A stretch of DNA of 64,000 nt from Herminiimonas fonticola (GTDB taxonomy: Bacteria; Pseudomonadota; Gammaproteobacteria; Burkholderiales; Burkholderiaceae_D): positions 1,116,001 to 1,180,000 of the forward strand of contig NZ_PTLZ01000001.1 of assembly GCF_003293745.1 (NCBI RefSeq), in the 5' to 3' direction. Under the pieces are notes generated by a model that worked only from the letters and a program-made list of their open reading frames with translations, ran no database searches and was not told where the DNA came from. A program made the position numbers and the translations under genes. Shown in pieces: positions 61,679 through 64,000 of this stretch (position 1 is the stretch's first letter; each line of letters starts with the position of its first letter).

Positions 61679-62316
61679 TGCGTACTTTGCATATGAAGCA
61701 GCTTGCGTATGTGCTCAAGTTGGCGCTGTTGTGCCTCGCGCCTGCGGTGGTAAATGCGCAAGCCCTGGTGCCTGCGGGAAAAATGTTTTCCAATGCCTTT
61801 CTCGATGTCCGTGCGCCGGTTTCCGGTGACTGGATGATAGTTAGATCGTCGCAGACAGAGCTCGCTTTTGCCCGCACAGGTACCGTCGTCAATGAAAGTT
61901 TTATTGCACAGGTTACCTTGTTTGCCTTGCCTGATTTAAAAGACAAGGCTGAGTTTGAAGCATTGGTGAAGCAAGGTATAGAAGCAGACGCGCCGCCCGA
62001 GCGCTTCAAATCGGTATCGGCCAATTATGAATACACCGAGCAGCGCGGTTATCCCTGCGTGAAGTATGTGGGTGTGACCGAGGACATGAAAGCGAAGACG
62101 GCGACTTCTGCCACCATAAGTCTTTTGCTGCAGTTCAATTCGTTGTATTGCCAGCATCCTGGAGTGACAGGTGTTGGTTTCATGGTTGGCTTGTCTCATC
62201 GTGGTGCTGTACTTGATGACAATCTGGCCAAGGATGCTGAGGCCTTCTTGGAAGGTGTGCAGATCGCAAAAACTGCAGCCAAACCAGTGACGCCTGAGCC
62301 ATCTGAACCGCAGTAA
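61675..62316 (+). CDS. Exported protein of unknown function
   Basis: 213 residues with a Sec signal peptide (cleavage near VNA-Q). The mature part is beta-rich with [23 protein letters not shown] and a single pair of cysteines (C115-type YPCVKY and YCQHPG), which could form a disulfide. It ends in a Pro/Glu tail. Translationally coupled to dcd through ATGA overlap; alternative ATGs at 61678 and 61693 exist. No family recognised; periplasmic role likely. Confidence 0.7.
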   Translation: MMRTLHMKQLAYVLKLALLCLAPAVVNAQALVPAGKMFSNAFLDVRAPVSGDWMIVRSSQTELAFARTGTVVNESFIAQVTLFALPDLKDKAEFEALVKQGIEADAPPERFKSVSANYEYTEQRGYPCVKYVGVTEDMKAKTATSATISLLLQFNSLYCQHPGVTGVGFMVGLSHRGAVLDDNLAKDAEAFLEGVQIAKTAAKPVTPEPSEPQ

Positions 62317-62436
62317 ATTCTGACTGGTTTTGACAACAGCACTGTGCGGTTTAAGGATGTGCGCAGGTCTTGAAGACTTCAGGGACTGTATAGCTCCAGC
62401 ATGCTAGCTGGGGTTGATGATTTATAAACCCAACAT

Positions 62437-63363
62437 TCAAGCCCGAGGCGATTCAAGCTTCGTCAATTTCCTCGCCTCAATAATCATTCTTTCCACCGCG
62501 CCTGATTGCGGCATGTCGCGATAAGCCAGATGCAAGGGCGCGCGCAGGCCGGGTGCTTGATCCACGTTCAAGTAAACGACTTCTTCCAGTTGCACATGCC
62601 GCATCGAGGCCGGGACGATGGAGATGCCCAGACCGGCGGCGACCAAACTCAGCGTGGATAAATTCTTGCGCGCTTCCAGTTTTACTTTGGGGCTGAAGCC
62701 TGCGACGCGACAGGCAGCGATCACGGTATCGTATAAACCGGGGCTGTTGGGACGGCGGTTCAGGATGAAGGATTCTTCTGCCAAAGCCGCGAGCGGCAAA
62801 CTCTTGCGTCGCTTGTTTTGCGCCAGTGCATGTGTGGCCGGCAGCGCGACGATCATTTCCTCCACCAGCATCGTTTCCATTTTCAATCCAGCTGCATTGC
62901 CTATCGGGGAGCGTATGAAGGCGACGTCGATACGATCCTGACGCAAGGCTTCGACCAGATCAGAGGTGTTGCTTTCTTCTACGGCCAGAGTAACGCCTGG
63001 CGATATTTGTCGGAATGCGCGTATGACGGATGGGATGAATGGATGCAGCGATGCCGATTCGGTAAAGCCAACTGCAATGCGGCCCAGCTCACCTTGCGAG
63101 ATGCGGCGCACGCCTTCTATGGTCGTGTTGACCTGATCCAGAATGATGCGGGCATCGACCAGCAGAGCTTGCCCGCTTTCAGTCAATTCCATGCCGCGCG
63201 GCAGGCGTCGGAATAGTGTGACGCCAAGCTCCTTTTCAAGCGCGCGAATTTGCTGGCTCAAGGGCGGTTGCTGTATGCCTATCCGTTGCGCAGCCTTGGT
63301 GAGATGACCTTCTTCGGCAACAACAACGAAGTAGCGCAGCAGGCGTAGATCTATGGATGACAT
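62437..63363 (-). CDS. LysR-type regulator, divergent from a chromate transporter
   Basis: 308 residues. The HTH (SSIDLRLLRYFVVVAEEGHLTKAAQRIGIQQPPLSQQIRALE, residues 2-43) has the P-P-L-S-Q-Q-I recognition helix of the BenM/CatR-like branch, followed by a type 2 periplasmic-binding-like effector domain. Divergent from chrA with a 103-base gap containing a dyad at 63374-63395, as usual for LysR regulators of the opposite gene. Effector unknown; control of the transporter is inferred. Confidence 0.9.
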   Translation of the reverse strand: MSSIDLRLLRYFVVVAEEGHLTKAAQRIGIQQPPLSQQIRALEKELGVTLFRRLPRGMELTESGQALLVDARIILDQVNTTIEGVRRISQGELGRIAVGFTESASLHPFIPSVIRAFRQISPGVTLAVEESNTSDLVEALRQDRIDVAFIRSPIGNAAGLKMETMLVEEMIVALPATHALAQNKRRKSLPLAALAEESFILNRRPNSPGLYDTVIAACRVAGFSPKVKLEARKNLSTLSLVAAGLGISIVPASMRHVQLEEVVYLNVDQAPGLRAPLHLAYRDMPQSGAVERMIIEARKLTKLESPRA

Positions 63364-63373
63364 ATATTTTATG

Positions 63374-63395
63374 TATGGTTATTGTGTCTACCATA
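63374..63395. promoter_or_regulatory. Candidate LysR operator between the regulator and chrA
   Basis: TATGGT and ACCATA, exact complements with ten bases between, lie 11 bases before the regulator's start codon and 72 before chrA. The T-N11-A spacing and position fit a LysR-type site. Confidence 0.45.
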
Positions 63396-63466
63396 TATTA
63401 GACAGAATAACGGTGCAAGCGTAACGTTCGTTCACAGCAACGTGATTGAGAACAGAGGTAAAGAAT

Positions 63467-64000
63467 ATGAGCAGCAATGTGAGCGATATGCAGGTAGAAG
63501 AGGTCGCTGCGATACCCACCTCTAAAGAATTGTTCCTGGGTTTTCTCGCGCTTGGCATGATGGCTTTTGGTGGCGCCTTGCCGCTGGCGCATCGAATGCT
63601 GGTTGAGCGGCGGCGCTGGTTGAATGAAACCGAATTTACGGAGTTGCTGGGGCTGTGCCAGTTTCTGCCGGGCGGCAATATGATTAATTTGTCGGTAGCG
63701 GTCGGCATGCGCTTTCGTGGCGTAAAGGGCGCGTTCGTTTCCATCATGGGACTGGTCGCGATGCCGTCGGTGGTGCTGATCATGCTGGGCATGTTGTATG
63801 AGCGTTTCCAGAACGATGCACAAGTAGCGCATGTATTTGCCGGTCTGGCCGCGGCTGCCGCTGGTTTGCTGGTGTCGATGGCGATCAAGATTGCGCTGCC
63901 CTTGCGCAAGAAGTTTTTGATGGCGCTGGTTGCAGTGATTTGTTTTGTCGCCATCGCTTTGCTGCGCTGGCCTTTGCTATGGGTCATGCTGGTGATGACG
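63467..64000 (+). CDS. chrA: Chromate transporter (ChrA family), N-terminal part
   Basis: Partial: 178 codons are visible and the frame is open at the window end. It starts MSSNVSDMQVEEV with GAGGT upstream. CHR-family motifs: LGFLALGMMAFGGALPLAHRMLVERRRWLNETEF and LGLCQFLPGGNMINLSVAVGMRFRG, followed by three to four membrane helices. CHR proteins export chromate or, in some cases, take up sulfate-like anions. Whether this is a short (single-domain) or long two-domain member cannot be seen. Divergent LysR gene may regulate it. Confidence 0.88.
   Translation, partial: MSSNVSDMQVEEVAAIPTSKELFLGFLALGMMAFGGALPLAHRMLVERRRWLNETEFTELLGLCQFLPGGNMINLSVAVGMRFRGVKGAFVSIMGLVAMPSVVLIMLGMLYERFQNDAQVAHVFAGLAAAAAGLLVSMAIKIALPLRKKFLMALVAVICFVAIALLRWPLLWVMLVMT

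Noticed and set aside
1-64000. CRISPR arrays, tRNA and rRNA genes
   Set aside because: No regularly spaced palindromic repeats with unique spacers and no tRNA T-loop/CCA patterns were noticed; a tRNAscan or Infernal search would be needed for certainty.

Overview
The window looks like chromosome from a betaproteobacterium of the Oxalobacteraceae, in the Herminiimonas / Janthinobacterium sp. Marseille neighbourhood. This is inferred from protein character and gene content: a full Tol-Pal operon, an APS-type assimilatory sulfate cluster driven by a CysB-like regulator, a Bug-type solute receptor, a glyA-nrdR pair and minCDE. It is not from a database match. No tRNA, rRNA or CRISPR array was seen.

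Layout. 1-4845 (minus): ybgC-tolQRAB-pal-cpoB, the envelope constriction and outer-membrane integrity operon; cpoB is cut by the window edge. 4987-9682: an SDR oxidoreductase, pepA, and the divergent lptF-lptG pair for LPS export. 9685-18029: siroheme synthesis (a small CbiX/SirB chelatase and SUMT/CobA) followed by sulfate assimilation (cysN, cysD, cysH, a DUF934 protein, cysI and a TauE/SafE permease, all minus), with cysB divergent. The chelatase and methyltransferase can supply the siroheme that CysI needs. 18097-20634: a methyltransferase, two small unknowns and a Bug receptor.

20.7-33.5 kb is an AT-rich accessory island. It opens with an unknown gene convergent to an IS1595-type transposase, then an XRE regulator. 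Next comes a run of unusual genes: a small acidic protein, a membrane-anchored RelE/ParE-like protein, two proteins with HEPN-like Rx4H motifs, a large PD-(D/E)XK + SEC-C protein, a membrane protein, and a second copy of the small acidic protein. It ends with a SprT-like zinc protease divergent from a C5-cytosine methyltransferase / MORC-like GHKL ATPase pair. Near-perfect palindromes with a shared half-site lie in the protease/methyltransferase promoter and in front of the transposase. The right edge carries a terminator and a 38-bp tandem duplication. Taken together this is a candidate, uncharacterised defence or epigenetic-regulation island and is the most interesting part of the window.

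33.6-64 kb returns to core genes: xthA, glyA, nrdR, a Crp/Fnr-type regulator, an OmpA-like and a BON lipoprotein, gshA, a YgiQ radical-SAM protein, a DUF5610-like protein, a pseudouridine-synthase-like protein lacking the usual catalytic Asp, a chemoreceptor, frmA/fghA (glutathione-dependent formaldehyde oxidation), minCDE, rdgC, a DUF2721 protein, an exported beta-carbonic anhydrase, yggX, argA divergent from hrpA, dcd, an exported unknown, and a LysR regulator divergent from a chromate transporter that runs off the end. Many transcription units here end in clear hairpin-T terminators, several of them bidirectional between convergent genes.
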